A stretch of 64,000 nucleotides of DNA from Fistulifera solaris (Eukaryota; Bacillariophyta; Bacillariophyceae; Naviculales; Stauroneidaceae), in the NCBI GenBank assembly GCA_030295235.1, contig AP026148.1, forward strand, positions 682,001-746,000. Direction: 5' to 3'. The notes under the pieces were generated by a model that ran no database searches, was not told the DNA's origin, and worked only from the letters and a program-made list of their open reading frames with translations. This document shows, one piece after another, positions 1 through 11,598 of the stretch; position 1 is the stretch's first letter; each line of letters starts with the position of its first letter. The position numbers were made by a program, and so were the translations under genes.

Positions 1-289
1 ATCCGGACATCAAAGGTATCTAACTAAAAAATATTATTAACACATTGCAGGCAGCGTCAAGTTCTTTGTTGCGGGGCAATTGTCGCGATGCGATGAGACT
101 TTGAATCTACCTAGTCTAAATCTTTCGACAACACGTTTCCAGTCGTGTTTATGTTGACACCATTTGCAAACGCTGTATGGCACTACGCACTACTGCTAAG
201 GCAGCTGCTTTACGTCCAGCTTGGCTCGACTAGGTCTCTCAACTAACACAGCAAACAGCAAAAAGATCTAAAGGATTACCAGGTAGCGT
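1..289. other. Left edge, no gene seen
   Basis: No convincing reading frame is visible. One TACCAGGTA motif lies at 277-285, directly beside the stop codon of the neighbouring minus-strand gene. Confidence 0.4.
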
Positions 290-1647
290 TTAAAAGCGCC
301 AGCCAACTTTCGTGGCCAAGGCGTGACTGGAAATGAAGCGGTTATTCTTCTCTCGCAATGTGGTGTGTTCGTCGTACATCGGACTGGGATTGCGCAAAAT
401 ATCATGCATAAAGAACCAAGATTTGAGGCCGGCATAGAACATGAAATCGTTCCAGCGGTTGACATCGTCGTCTTCGGTGGTGAACTGAAAGGTATTGCCG
501 ACACCACCGCATCCGACCCAGCGAGAAGCCATCGCGACATTTTTTTCCGAAGTGTTTCGAACGGCATGCCACCACCACGGTGGAACGAACAAGAGATCAC
601 CGGGGTTTACTTCGACCTTGTAAGAGGGTAGCCATTTCATTAAAGGATGCAATTTTTCATTGTAGTCGTCTGGGAAAGGAGGAAATGCGAAAGTGGCAGC
701 TAGGCCAACCGCGGATAAAGGATACAGAAACCAAGTATTTTCCGGATCAATCAAGTACCACGTCTTGGAGCCTTCAAACATGGTGAAGAAATTCCAATTC
801 GAAGCGCAATGCAAGGGCGTTTTGGTTCCATTTTTCCTACAAACATTTGGCAGTATCCTGGTTTCTTCTTCATGTAAGGCGCAAACTGTTTCATGTTGGC
901 AGCAATACCGATTTCGGGGTGTTTGTTATATAATGTCTCGCAGTTGACCAAATAAACGCGAGGATCTTCGACTTCCTTCAGTTTGCCGGCGTAGTCTTTG
1001 CCGATATCGGCCCGCGTTAACATCACCTCTTCTTCGCCATACTTCTTGACAATATTATCAAACGAAAACTCTTCCATCTTATCTTTAGTGATTCCTCGTA
1101 AAATACAGGCCCGAGGATTCTTGACAAACTTCTCGTAGAAGTCTTCCGGTGAACCGTTCTTCCAGTCATACTCGGGCAGTTTCAAGAACTTTTCCATTCC
1201 CTCCGGCTTGTCTCTTTTGCACACGTGAAGTATGTATGCGTGCGTGATATTGTAAACAAGGGAGAGGAAAATACGGAAGCCGCACAAGTAAGAGAGTACC
1301 ACTCCAGGTACACCGAAATTACCCCCGATCGTGCCGTTCAAGAACCAGATGATCTTGAGAATGATTTTGGGGGCATAGCCGATATCCACGGCGTGATCTT
1401 GATCTTTGTTGTAGTGTCCGTTGATTCGTGGGGACAGAAATGGCTTGAGACCGCACCATGATACCAACATATATCGAAGACGAATCATACACTGCAAATA
1501 AACGACATGACGACGAGTGCGATCACCCGGGCTCGGGTTGTCGGGCCACAAGAAGAGCCATACTGTGATTATACCAACCGCAGAAGCTGCTATTACTTCC
1601 TTCTTCTCCAAAAGGAGAGACAGCATCGTGTTGAGATGTTCTATCAT
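290..1647 (-). CDS. JmjC/cupin_8-like membrane-anchored protein (frameshifted)
   Basis: This encodes about 450 residues. An N-terminal hydrophobic segment (about residues 16-33) suggests a signal anchor. The C-terminal half has a JmjC/cupin_8 fold pattern: TPLHCASNWNFFTMFEGSK, then a WYLIDP strand, then PGDLLFVPPWWWHAV with the distal His. Family members are usually Fe(II)/2-oxoglutarate oxygenases acting as hydroxylases or demethylases. The usual H-x-D/E metal pair reads H-C-A here, so the acidic ligand appears absent and activity is doubtful. Reading shifts by one base at an A5 run (plus strand T5, 831-835); a sixth A restores GKNGTKTPLHC, so a sequencing deletion is likely. I chose the Met at 1647 because it puts the hydrophobic segment near the N-terminus; a Met at 1719 is also in frame. 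The substrate is unknown. Confidence 0.75.
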
Positions 1648-2258
1648 GGCTGATTCGTTTTTGTGTGTTGTCCGATTCACTTTGTGTCGTATGAGAAGGT
1701 CTCTATCGGTCCCACTCAAGGTTTTTGAATCGGTAAAAAATGCGGCCCAAATACGAAAATGCGAACAAAGGCGTACATCGCGTGATATTTTTAGACTCCG
1801 AGTAATTGTTGATCAATAGGTGTTATCTTGTCAGAAACAACGATTGGAGTGTTAGCAGTTAAGTAGTGCCGGCGTTTCATAAAGTTTACTATTTACAAGA
1901 TCGATAAATTTAGCACGATGCGTCGTTACGTATAGACACCCGGGAAGGACGTTAAAATTCTGCCTCCCAGTACAAGATTCTACGTAGCGTCCACGACGAG
2001 GCAGAATTTTAACGCCGTTCCCCGCTAAAACGAATCTGAGCCATAATGATAACTCACAAATAATCGAGAAGAGTATTCATCGCAGCGGGTCGGAGACGGA
2101 GTACGGACGGACCGCTAGTTTAAAATACGTAGTACGCACGAAAACGCGACACGAAAGACACGAAGCAGGTGGAACTTTCGACGAGAACGTTTTCTGACAA
2201 GCAGGAAGCAATTACAAGGCATTCGTTTCAACCACAAAGACATAGGTACCTTAGCATC
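1648..2258. other. Divergent intergenic region with hairpin element
   Basis: This separates the minus-strand JmjC-like gene from the plus-strand methyltransferase gene, so both promoters should lie here. Apart from the 81-bp inverted-repeat element at 1942-2022, I see no gene. Confidence 0.5.
1942..2022 (+). repeat. 81-bp inverted-repeat element, copy 1
   Basis: The outer 25 bases, starting GGGAAGGACGTTAAAATTCT, form an inverted repeat with the last 25 bases, ending TTAACGCCGTTCCC, with two mismatches. The central loop is about 31 bases. A second copy of identical length lies in the opposite orientation at 45391-45471 and differs at about two loop positions. This looks like a MITE or a conserved hairpin module. 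No target-site duplication is obvious. Confidence 0.8.
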
Positions 2259-3057
2259 ATGAGAAATGTCTTTATTATCCTACTGTCTTTCCCTTTCGCG
2301 GGCGCTTGGATATCTTCCGGAAATATTGTTCGTTCAACACAGAAATCTCGACTCATGACTTACGCATTGGTTCCTCAGACCATCCTTGTTGCCGATATAC
2401 ACGCCGTAAGTCAAGCCGGAATCATCTATTCCGACGCTTTTGCTTATATCCAATCCGTATACCCGGCCGCCTTGCTTTCACACCGAAACGCCGCCAGTCG
2501 AACCGATGGTTATTGGCCGTACCTTGCGCAGGGCATCGAGCCGCCCCGGTCACTCACGTATGGAGAATTCGACTTTTATTTCTTTGCGGAGCTGTTGGAT
2601 CGTGCCTTATTGCTAAGTTCACGTGAGAGTTGGCGGGATACCGTCTTTTGTGATGTGGGTAGTGGAACTGGTAGGCTCGTCTTGGCGGCGCATCAATTGC
2701 ATGACTGGAAAGAATGTCGTGTTACCTCAAGTGCATCGAGAAGCGGAACGCAAGTTACAAGAGTGTGATGGTATTACATTGATTTGTGGCTCGCTTGAAG
2801 ACAACGACAATCTCAAGAATGCGGACTGCATCTTCGCCTTTTCGAGCTGCTTCACACCAGAAACGATGGAAAGCTTAGGTAATGCTGTCGGGAAGCAATG
2901 TAGCTCGGGAACCATGGTTATTACTACAGACTATATGCTTCCCTTGGAAGGTCCCGACTATTTGCTTCGATTGGTCGAACAACGGAGTGGTTGGTGTTGG
3001 TTGACGGGTGGCCAGAGTACTGCCTTTCTTCACCAAGTTGTGCGATCTTCTTCTTGA
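2259..3057 (+). CDS. SAM-dependent methyltransferase-like, plastid-type presequence
   Basis: The predicted protein is about 265 residues. The Met at 2259 begins a signal peptide (MRNVFIILLSFPFAGAW) whose GAW junction resembles the Ala-aromatic cleavage context of diatom plastid preproteins. A motif I of class I methyltransferases follows (FCDVGSGTGRLVLAA), then a short acidic stretch ending in an ADCIFAFSSCF strand. Near 2718-2727 the frame changes from the ...HDWKECR side to VLPQVHREAE. No intron signals are there, and the expected acidic SAM-ribose-binding strand is missing, which suggests a small deletion of a length not divisible by three (or +1 insertion). The substrate is not identifiable; DOT1-like or small-molecule methyltransferases are possible. 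Confidence 0.6.
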
Positions 3058-3141
3058 ATAACTTTGGGGCTCAAAAGAAGACAACGTTCACATTGACAAA
3101 ATTGGGGTTGACAGCTAAATAATTGTATTGAACGTTGATTG

Positions 3142-4607
3142 TTACTGTTGCTGTTCATCATCGTCTTTTTCGTTCTCGTTTTCCGTCATATTGGCCAAGC
3201 ATATGGACGAAGAAGTTGTTTTCTTCCGCGACAACATTTTAATGTCCTTGATGGTTTCTCGAGGGACTGTACTACTCCACAGAGCATCTTGAAAATTCAT
3301 GGGTTGCGGCAGCGTTTCGGGTGGTCGATACAAATACTGTGTTTCGGACGTTTCCACCACTCGCGTGGTGGTCGTTTGGTGGGGGAAGCTACGGGGCAGG
3401 TATTCCTTGTACGTGAACGTGTAACTGTGCGCAATCGCAAAATGACCATTTCAATCACCACACAATAATCGATCAATCCATTCGCCACTTCTTCCGATGT
3501 CCACGAACCTAGATGATCAATGATCCCGTGTGCTTTCAAATAAAAGATAATGACACCTTGCCACCAACAGAAAAAGACAATGCCCTTAACGCAGATGAAT
3601 TTTCCCAACGGTCGCCAATTGATGGGATGCCGCAATTCGGCTTCGACGGCATGATACAGCATGACGAGACAATACAAAGCGTACATGACACTGAGATTTT
3701 GCAAAAAACACAAATAAGGGTACGCCACGAGCCATTCGAATTTGCCTTCCCCGTACACATTCGCCGACTCGCACAAGAACGTCAATAATGTGGCAATGCA
3801 TTTGATGACAACATATTGCAAGACGCCGTGTTTGCATTGGAGTGTGAATTCTTCACCCAACTCCCAGGGCTCTAAAATCAGACTGAGCGGAAACGAGTGT
3901 TTGCCGAGTTGCGGATCCTTGTGTCGCAACAATTCCGTCAGCGCGTCTTGTCCACCCAGTAACGCCATGAGGTAGTAAACGAAGGAAGCAATCACGTAGG
4001 CTTCATAGAAATCGCGGACGGAATCAATGTAAATACGGGATTTGTGATAGCGCAAACTGAGATAGGATTGCATGGCATAAAGGGGCACCATCCATAGAAT
4101 GCGCACGACATATTTTTGAACTTCGGGCATGTACCAATGCGTCAAATGCAAATACACCAAGCGCACCGACAAGATGATGGTTCCAATGACCATAATCCAG
4201 GCCGAATTGAACGCCGCGGTATCGACCTTCTTGTCCGAAAGAGCCCGGTACAAGACAATCGGCAAAAGTATCAACATGACAATCACGGTAACGTAGGCTA
4301 TATAATTTCCAAAGCGTCGAATGAATTCTCGTATTTGTTTACGATAAGTCGTCGGTGCATGGGTTTGTGAGGGTAATTCATCATTATTGTTTGGAAGAAA
4401 CGAATGACGCTCGTCTTCGATATTATTGTTGTCGTTGTTGTTGTTATTATTGTACGCAAGATTCGAATGCAATGCATCTTCGGAGCCATTGTGAACTGTT
4501 GTAGTCACCGTTCGAACGGTTCTCCGCAGAACTCGTAACCCTTCCAGCAGCGACAATTTAAAATTGCTGCTGTTGCTACTCGAGGACGAGTACGGATCGT
4601 TTTCCAT
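3142..4607 (-). CDS. TMEM184/organic solute transporter alpha-like membrane protein
   Basis: About 488 residues once one indel is corrected. A Ser/Asn-rich cytosolic N-terminus precedes about seven membrane segments, with family motifs such as SLRYHKSRIYIDSVRDFYEAY, LEPWELGEEF, KFICVKGIVFFCWWQG and DYCVVIEMVI. The family (DUF300, including plant LAZ1 and animal TMEM184) is linked to vacuolar or endosomal membranes and organic solute export. The Met at 4607 (MENDPYSSSSS) fits better than an upstream one at 4823 that would add an unrelated hydrophobic stretch. Near 3439-3442 an A4 run (T4 on the coding strand) is one base short; adding it gives AIAHSYTFTYKEYLPRSFPH, the normal family continuation, and the tail then ends at 3142 in DDDEQQQ. 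It shares a promoter region with the PPTase gene. Confidence 0.85.
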
Positions 4608-5406
4608 CCTCAAAATGATGATTGATTGTTTGGATAAAGATATAAGTCGTGATCCTTTTGAACGACAGAAAATAATCAAGGGGCCAGAAAACAGCTCCGT
4701 CGCTCTTTTTTGCCTTTCAAGATGCTTATTGAATTCAGACACAACGAACTGAATACTTTTGAAAACAAGCAGTATCACCAAGATCCGGACGTTCACGATG
4801 AAGAAAATGGCATTAATTAACAACGATTGAATGGCTTTTTTTCATCGTGCCGCGCAATTCGTGCGGGCGGCCTATCGTTATCTCTTGTCGCTCTACCTGG
4901 TAAGGTTACCGTTCCAGTTTCAACGGTTGCTAATCATTGGGTGACGTTGGTGACGCCTTATACGCGACTCGCAGTACCGGTACCGTACCCGTACCTGGTA
5001 TTGAAGGTGTTGCCTCACCATTCACACGACTGGAATTCAGTCATGAGTATGCATCGATTGTCTCGTGTTTTAGGAGACGTTCCGTCGCTATCTTTGCCAA
5101 GAATGGGTTGTGATATAAGCTAATGTAAATAGCCACAGATACATTGTATTTGTCGATTCATTACGTCAATTTAACCCCCCTGGATGACAAACAACTTTGG
5201 TGGGTGAGAAAGATGACGTCGACTTGTACAACTTTGTCTATACTTTGTAGAGAAGTGTTTTCGTGGGAGACGTAACAGCAAAACGCATAAAAAAATCGCC
5301 ACAAGTCGACTTTGTTTAGGTACAAAGTATTCGCCTCGAACGTTCCGTGTTGTTTTCGAAATTAGCATTTTTGCTCCTAGTTGACTACTAAAAATAGTAA
5401 GAATAC
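4608..5406. promoter_or_regulatory. Divergent promoter region with recurrent motifs
   Basis: This lies between the TMEM184-like gene (minus) and the PPTase gene (plus). It has TACCTGGTA at 4894-4902 and 4992-5000, the second within a GTACC-rich stretch (4978-5003). The GACTGGAATTCAGTC motif lies at 5028-5042, followed by TCATGAGT. CRE-like TGACGT (4942-4947) and TGACGC (4951-4956) are adjacent. Both motif families recur at other promoters in the window. Function is inferred from position only. Confidence 0.5.
5028..5048 (+). promoter_or_regulatory. GACTGGAWTTCAGTC + TCATGAGT motif, copy 1
   Basis: GACTGGAATTCAGTC is an inverted repeat (GACTG/CAGTC arms) followed directly by ATGAGT. It is 421 bp upstream of one start codon and about 360 bp upstream of the other. 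Four further copies lie in other 5' regions here. Confidence 0.6.
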
Positions 5407-6346
5407 ATGAAAGGAAATTCTGGAGTATTACCGCGCTGGACAAGTGGCGGAGTTGTTATCTCGATCCTGATGATAATGATAATGATGATGATTCGCCGTG
5501 TCGACGCCTGGACGCACTCTTCGTCTCGGCAACTTCTTTGCCGGTCAACCTCCCTGTATCTAGAATCGTCTCTGCATACAGTCTCCTCGACAGACTCATC
5601 GATCGACTGTACGAGCAAACTTTGGGATGAGGAGCTCCCCGTCGGTGCTCGATGTGTCGCTCTACAGTTGCAACAGTTGCAAGAGACAAATCAAAAGAAT
5701 TGGATACCCCCAGGTTTGCATCCCCTTGAACTTGAATACGGCCTCCAATTGACCTCTTTCAAAACTCGAAATTCGTTCTTTCTGGGACGACTTGCTTTGC
5801 GACAAGTTTTGGATACGACGGAACCGATTTTGAAGGATGCGTACGGACGTCCGCGTCTTCCGGCAGGATACGTGGCTTCGATCAGTCACAAGGGCAACGT
5901 GGGTGTGGTGGCACTTTACAACCACCGATGCTGGGGAGTATCGGTGTAGATCTCGAATACAGTCAAGGGAATCCAAATGTGGCTCGCAAAGTATTGACAC
6001 CCCGCGAACAAGAGTGTCTGGGACGAATATCGGTAGGTACCAACCAGGAGGATGATTTGTTTCTTGCGATGAGACGAGTGAATGTATGCTTGACTCACGC
6101 TCGTTCGACGCGGCATCAAACTTGCTATAGACAGTCACACCAGAAGAAGAAGTACTGTTACGTTTCAGTATGAAAGAAAGCTTGTACAAAGCCATGCATC
6201 CTTATCTGTGTCATTATGTCGGATTTCAGCAAGTGGAGGTTCAACCCACAACCGATGGAAGAGGAGAAGTCCAACTGTTGTTTCCAAATGCGACGCAATT
6301 GAGTGATGTGCAAATCTATTGGCAGCGGATGGGGCCCTACTTTTGA
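5407..6346 (+). CDS. 4'-phosphopantetheinyl transferase (Sfp/EntD type)
   Basis: This enzyme transfers phosphopantetheine from CoA to acyl or peptidyl carrier proteins. About 280 residues are predicted. The N-terminus has a hydrophobic signal-like segment (VVISILMIMIMMMI) ending VDAW, which may be an organelle presequence. Substrate-site motifs are RLALRQVL, DAYGRPRLP, SISHKGNVGVVAL, the Mg-binding GVDLE and the FSMKESLYKAMHP helix. An intron at 6033-6130 (GTAGGT...CTATAG, 98 nt, phase 0) joins QECLGRIS to TVTPEEEVLLRFS. A G4 run at 5933-5936 is one G short; a fifth G joins CWG to SIGVDLEY. The protein ends at 6346 in QRMGPYF. Plastid or mitochondrial acyl carrier protein is the likely client. 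Confidence 0.88.
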
Positions 6347-6453
6347 GTAGTTGTCGTGTGCTACCAGTGAGTCCGTCCATGGGGAAAGAAAATAGGAATG
6401 AATGAAAGGCTATCTCTCTCTCTCTACGCTTCGTTTCTATCAGAATAAAAAAG

Positions 6454-8095
6454 CTATACACGAAATCTGAGATCCTTCTCCGGATACCACCAGCCGTGAA
6501 AATCCATCGCACTGCGTTGTCCAGTCCATACTTTGCACAAAACCTTCATTGTTCGGGCATCCAACATTAACAGCGCTGTTTCTCGCCGCTTACCATCGTA
6601 TATTTGACTTAACAATATGCCATCATCTTCACTCTTATTGCCAAGTGGCACAAACACGGGTTCGGACGGATAGACGGACTCTTCTCGGAAATAGGCCGCG
6701 ATACGTTTCTTCTCATTGGACTGGTCCGGTTCATATTTGATCAAGCCCCATGCATCGTACTCGTCACTGCAGCCAAAGTACGTACCATACGCGTACACGT
6801 ACCGGGGATTTCCCGGCTGTCGGGAATAGCGCGTCGTCGGCAATTCAAATCCTTGTCCGCTGGTCGGAATCCAACGGACTTGAACCTGTTGCGTTGCCAT
6901 AGTACAGATCACATCACAAAAGTTCCTCCTCGTGAAATTCGGTTTCTTGCTTCTCGACTGTTTTGACATTGCTCCAATCGCATGAAATGATTTTCGGAAG
7001 TGATAATGTCGGGCGTACGATACGCGCACAGTCGGATTCGAACACTGTCCTTCTCGGTGGTTGCCGAAACGGTATGATAGAAAAAGATTTTTTCTTCGAT
7101 TGTTTGGTCCACGACGATTTGTTGTGTTTCCAAATCCCATACGAGTATTCGCGTTGTATCCGTCTCCTTCATGGAACGAAGGAATCCGTCGGTGACCATT
7201 TTACGGACATCTTGCACATTGATGCGCAACGTTTGTACCACGACAATGGCATGACGATCGGTCAATCCAAAGGAATGAACGTAGGGGACACCATCGGGCG
7301 ATGGTACTGACGCCACGGCCGTACGGACGCCCTTTGTTCGTGCACCAAGACGAGATGGGGACCTGCCGTTGTCAAAGTGACGGCGACGTTGTACGTTACG
7401 CTCGGATCGGTCCAGGAATACGCCGGATGCGCCGTTTCCAAGAATTCGTACTGCAGTCGTGGCCCCTTTTGCAATGGAGACGCCGTGGCGGACGACGATA
7501 GAGTGTCGAGCGTGTCGGGATGAATTTGCGAACGCGGCGGTGCATCTGTAATAGTCGTGATGGGACCCTGTGAATCATATTGCCACACATTGACGCAGGT
7601 GTTATCAAAGGTCACCGAATGATAAATCGCTTGCGCTATCTGCCACCACGTTCCTTCGAGACGTTTCTTGTCGCGCAATAACCTCCCGGTAGAAATTGTA
7701 GGGACTAATCGAGATTTCTCTTTCACTTTTTTGTAAAAGTTCGTTTGCACAAATTTGGTTTGAAAGGAAACATGTTGACCATCCCAACGATATCCGGATA
7801 ATTTCGCCAATCCATCGAAAATGTGCGAATACTGTGTGTGTTTACCGATTTCCCACAATCCGGCACCATTGCGAATCAATATTCCCGACGGTAAATCTGG
7901 TGGGAAAGTGCCTTCGATCTCGGTCAATTTCTTCCATTCGTTGATTTCGTCGGGTGCACTCGTAATCCAATCGACGAAATTCACGTCTTTGTGATGATGA
8001 TTGGTTTGCTGGAACGTTGTGGGCAAAGTAAATCCCCCAACACACCTACTAACACTTATCATCAAAAACGAAAGAAGTAATAGTCGTTGCATCAT
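6454..8095 (-). CDS. Carotenoid cleavage dioxygenase family protein
   Basis: About 547 residues after two single-base corrections. The RPE65/CCD family cleaves carotenoid double bonds with an iron held by four His. Visible family features are FPPDLPSGILIRNGAGLWE and HIFDGLAKLSGYRW near the N-terminus, TAHPAYSW, PYVHSFGLTDRHAIVV, and the C-terminal FHGWWYP. The start MMQRLLLLSFLMISVSRCVGGF looks like a signal peptide with a GGF junction, consistent with plastid delivery. Frame breaks lie at 7333-7335 (A3 on the coding strand, four expected) and 6918-6921 (T4, five expected). Both are homopolymer deletions, and the corrected frame carries family motifs on both sides. The substrate and cleavage position cannot be assigned. 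A copy of the GACTGG motif lies about 130 bp upstream. Confidence 0.85.
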
Positions 8096-8588
8096 TTATA
8101 TAAAGAATGAACAAGCAACCAGGAATTAGGACTAAGGGAAATAGAATAGAATGAGAAAGGACGAGTGCGAGTCAGTCGTCGTCATCATCAAGCGTTCGCC
8201 AAAGATAGTACTACGTATGTATCAAACTCATGACTCAAAATCCAGTCTTTCGACGTTGACAGACAATTATTACTACTTTATTTCATGTTTGGACGACGAA
8301 TGAAATAAATAGAAAGCAAATAATTATTTTTCACCAAGTGTGTTTCACAAAGATTGCCATGATGCATACGAAACGAAATCGTCAGGCTTTTCGATGTGGA
8401 GGGAACGGTTCATGACGTTTGAACGACAATCGAGATGGTTCATCATTATTGATTTGAAAAGTAAAACAAAAATGGAAAGAGAGTTGCAAGCAAGAATACT
8501 TGTAAATGCGAAGATCGTGACTCACAAAAGAAATCCGATCGCGGCAAACGTCACAAACATTTTGCAGCCTATACCCGGTGGATTATTA
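8096..8588. other. Intergenic region upstream of the CCD gene
   Basis: No gene is apparent. It holds a recurrent promoter motif at 8226-8247 and otherwise AT-rich sequence between the CCD start and the end of the next minus-strand gene. Confidence 0.4.
8226..8247 (-). promoter_or_regulatory. GACTGG...GAGTCATGAGT motif, copy 2
   Basis: The plus strand reads ACTCATGACTCAAAATCC then AGTC. This is the minus-strand version of the motif with one extra spacer base. It lies about 130 bp upstream of the CCD start codon, in the orientation of that gene. Confidence 0.5.
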
Positions 8589-11500
8589 TTATTTTCGAAA
8601 GTAAAACAGCAGATACGTGGATCCATTTTCCAAGACTTGTTTCGCCTCACATTGACTCACATGTTGGTCATTAATGGCAAACCACTGATTATGAACTTTG
8701 ACACTGGCCGTGTAATGTCCCGACGTCAGCGTTCCGTAATGATTGACGGTGCCCATTAAATCGTACGAAATGTCGGGAGTCGCTCCACCGCTGTCGTTGT
8801 CGTCGTCGTCGTCCACTTGGCGGGCTTCACACCAGTGCGGCAAATAAATTCCCATGTTCAAATGGCGTTCGGGAAAGGACACGGAATCTTCAATCTTACG
8901 ACTGTTATCAAACCGCTTCAAATGCAAAACCAACAAACGGGGCAGTCGACGTATCACGTGTTGTTGTTTGGTAACCGTTTTCTTGTGGCAGACAGGACAG
9001 TCCACTGGATCGGCTAATGTTTCCAATGATGTGAAATTCTTGAGGCACGATTCGACCGAAAGTTTCGATGGTTGACGTTCGACCTCCTTCGATAAAGGCA
9101 GTGAGATACTCATGAACGATTCTGTTTGAGATCGCTTGTTACGACACTCCTGGCAGATCAAAACAGACCGGAAACTACCGTCAAACAGGCTTTTGACTAG
9201 ACCAGTCTCCTTCACTTTTCCATCCACCTCGCTTTGTCCTAATGCCTGACGGATGCTGGTGTGAAATTCATTGTCGCTAATCACCCAAATACTTAGAGAA
9301 TGTGACGACAATTTGTACAATCACCAACCTCACGTACCTTTTGGACAAGCCATCGAGAAATCCGTGTAAAAATTCGTGTGCATCGCGTTGTTCGTAACCC
9401 GCAAGATGAGTCAAACCGGGACATTTCCAAGTTGTTAAAAGCATTTCGGATCCCACTAGTGGATACCCAAGCTGCCGCTGCTGCTGCTGTTCGATGACGT
9501 CTCCTTGTTTCGCTTCTAACAAATCCAAAGCATTCACTCCTCGAGCACTCCCGAAATAGTGTAGCACCAAACGATCCATGGCACAAGCGACACACACGGG
9601 AGATCTTCGTGAACGATGTTCTTGACATGTAGCAAACGGATGCTGAAAATCTTCCAGAAAGTATTTTTGAACGAAAGGGCATGCTATGAGGCATTGAAGT
9701 ACGGAACTCTGATAGCAAGTATTGCCTAAGTTGAACATTCCGACGGGAGCAGGTGCAAAATACCGTCTTTTGGGTCCCAATGTCCGCTGCTCCTCGGCAA
9801 AGTTACGCATCGACCCGGAAACTTCCGGTGCCAAGGACTCGACTTCTCCGTGAAACAAAATTTGTCGTTGCCGACACGCCCGGGCACCTCGCACGTGCGC
9901 ATCCGGGACGATAGAAGGATATGTGGCATACATGCCCCTCCAAAAGATTCCTTGATCGGGAATGTGAATGAACCGATAAGCATCGAACGAACGTTGAACT
10001 GGATGCTCTTTCCACGACAACCAAGGTAAATGGATGGAAAGGTCAATACGTTCTTTTTCTGCATCAAAGATTTCGTGCTGCACGAAATCTCCACACCTCA
10101 AAACAGTAGACTTTGGCCTGGTGGTCACATGTAACGGCTGTAGCACACAAGATAGAATACGCAGTTAGAAAAAGAAAAAGTGCGCCACCCGCCCGTAATC
10201 AAATACGTACCAAAATTATGATTCGATTCCAAATTGTGGCGCAACATGTGCTGCAACCGATCAGGACCGCAAGCCGCGACCGAACACTGCAAGCATTGCA
10301 TCAAACCCTCATCGGTGTTGCATTCCTGACACATTCTTCCGGAAAAGATACATCCTCTTCCATCGCACCAAACAGAGTCAGCTTCGGCTTTTCCTTCCGC
10401 AGCCAATAACTCAGACGACTCTGTCGATACTGCTCCATCCACATTTGCGTTTGACGCCGGGCACGATCTTGTTCGGCTTGATACACCGCCGGGTCGTGTA
10501 TTTTGTGCAAATACGGACGATGATCTCTCCACGCCATCATGTACTGCAATGCCATGGGCTTTGAATCCGATTTGCGCTTCTTTTTGGACGACAATGCGTC
10601 CCCCATGCGTTTCGACAAAAAGGCGGTGCGGAGCTTTTCAATGTGGGATTCCTGCGTATGCAAATTCCAATATCGATTCTCGTCCAAGAGTCGTTCGGGC
10701 GTTTTGTATGTGTGTACAGGCGTTTCATTTGTTTTGGCTTCGGGTGCTTCCGCCCTGGGGGTATCTTCGACTACCGTCGAAGACACTTGAGGCGGTGGAT
10801 CAGTCTCGACCAATTCTTTTGCTTCAACGGATGCTGATTTCACAGTCTCCGGTTCTACTAAAATTTCGGAATCTACTGGAAGATTTTTCGGATCTTGATG
10901 TGTCGATTCAACCGCGGTCGGCGAATGCTGTTCCGCAGCTTCTTCTAGTTTCACTGGTTCCGTTGACAAGGATGGATTGCTTGGCAATGTTTCGACACCG
11001 ACAACTTTCTCCGTGTGACTCATTTCAGTCGCTTCTACCACAGCCGGCCTTGGTAGCGGAGGCCCCATAGTCGTAGTAGAGCCTTCTGGTAGCGAATCAT
11101 CGGAACGATGCGGGTGTTCCCCGTGCCTTCGGGCACTACCAAAGCTATTGTTTCTTTGTTGCTGGTCGTCGTTTCCTCACAATCCCGTTCATGCTGATGC
11201 AACTCATTCCAATCCCGCGTATACGGATGATGCACATCGGTAAAACCCCGCATTTGCAAGACCGTCCGCCGTTCTTGTTCTTCTCCGTACAAAATGGGCA
11301 TATCACGCACGGCCCGAAATTCTTCACTGCCCTGAAATTGGGTTCCCAAATGCAAGGCGTGGACCGGATTTTGTATCATCCAGTGATTCGGGAGTGTTGT
11401 GCTTTGTGCTAATTCGAGCGATAACGTGTACGGCAAACATTCTAACAAATGCGGGCATTGTGGCGGAGTATCCGGTTGTGTCAACGAAGCTTCCGCGCGT

Positions 11501-11598
11501 TGTAAAATGACTTCATAATCGGGAAATTCTTCTTCCAAAATGACTTTGCGCTTGTTCTTTGTCGTGCTATCGACTGATACGGATTGATTGCTATTCAT
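8589..11598 (-). CDS. USP22/Ubp8-like deubiquitinase with ZnF-UBP and long N-terminal extension
   Basis: About 958 residues. The N-terminal ~400 residues are a poorly conserved, acidic/Pro/Thr-rich extension. A ZnF-UBP domain follows (MCQECNTDEGLMQCLQC, HMLRHNLESNHNF, AVTCDHQAKVYCFE), then a USP domain with catalytic Cys in GMFNLGNTCYQSS, GYEQRDAHEFLHGFL, a CxxC pair (LICQEC, CPVC) and the His box GTLTSGHYTASV. USP22/Ubp8 removes ubiquitin from histone H2B within SAGA. Introns lie at 10138-10210 and 9277-9337, both GT-AG. Frame breaks occur at 11119-11122 (G run), about 10334 (A run) and about 10095 (one extra base or two missing in the finger); the protein reads through after correction. The start at 11598 (MNSNQSVSVD) is the best of two in-frame Mets. 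Assignment to USP22 rather than another ZnF-UBP enzyme is an inference. Confidence 0.8.
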
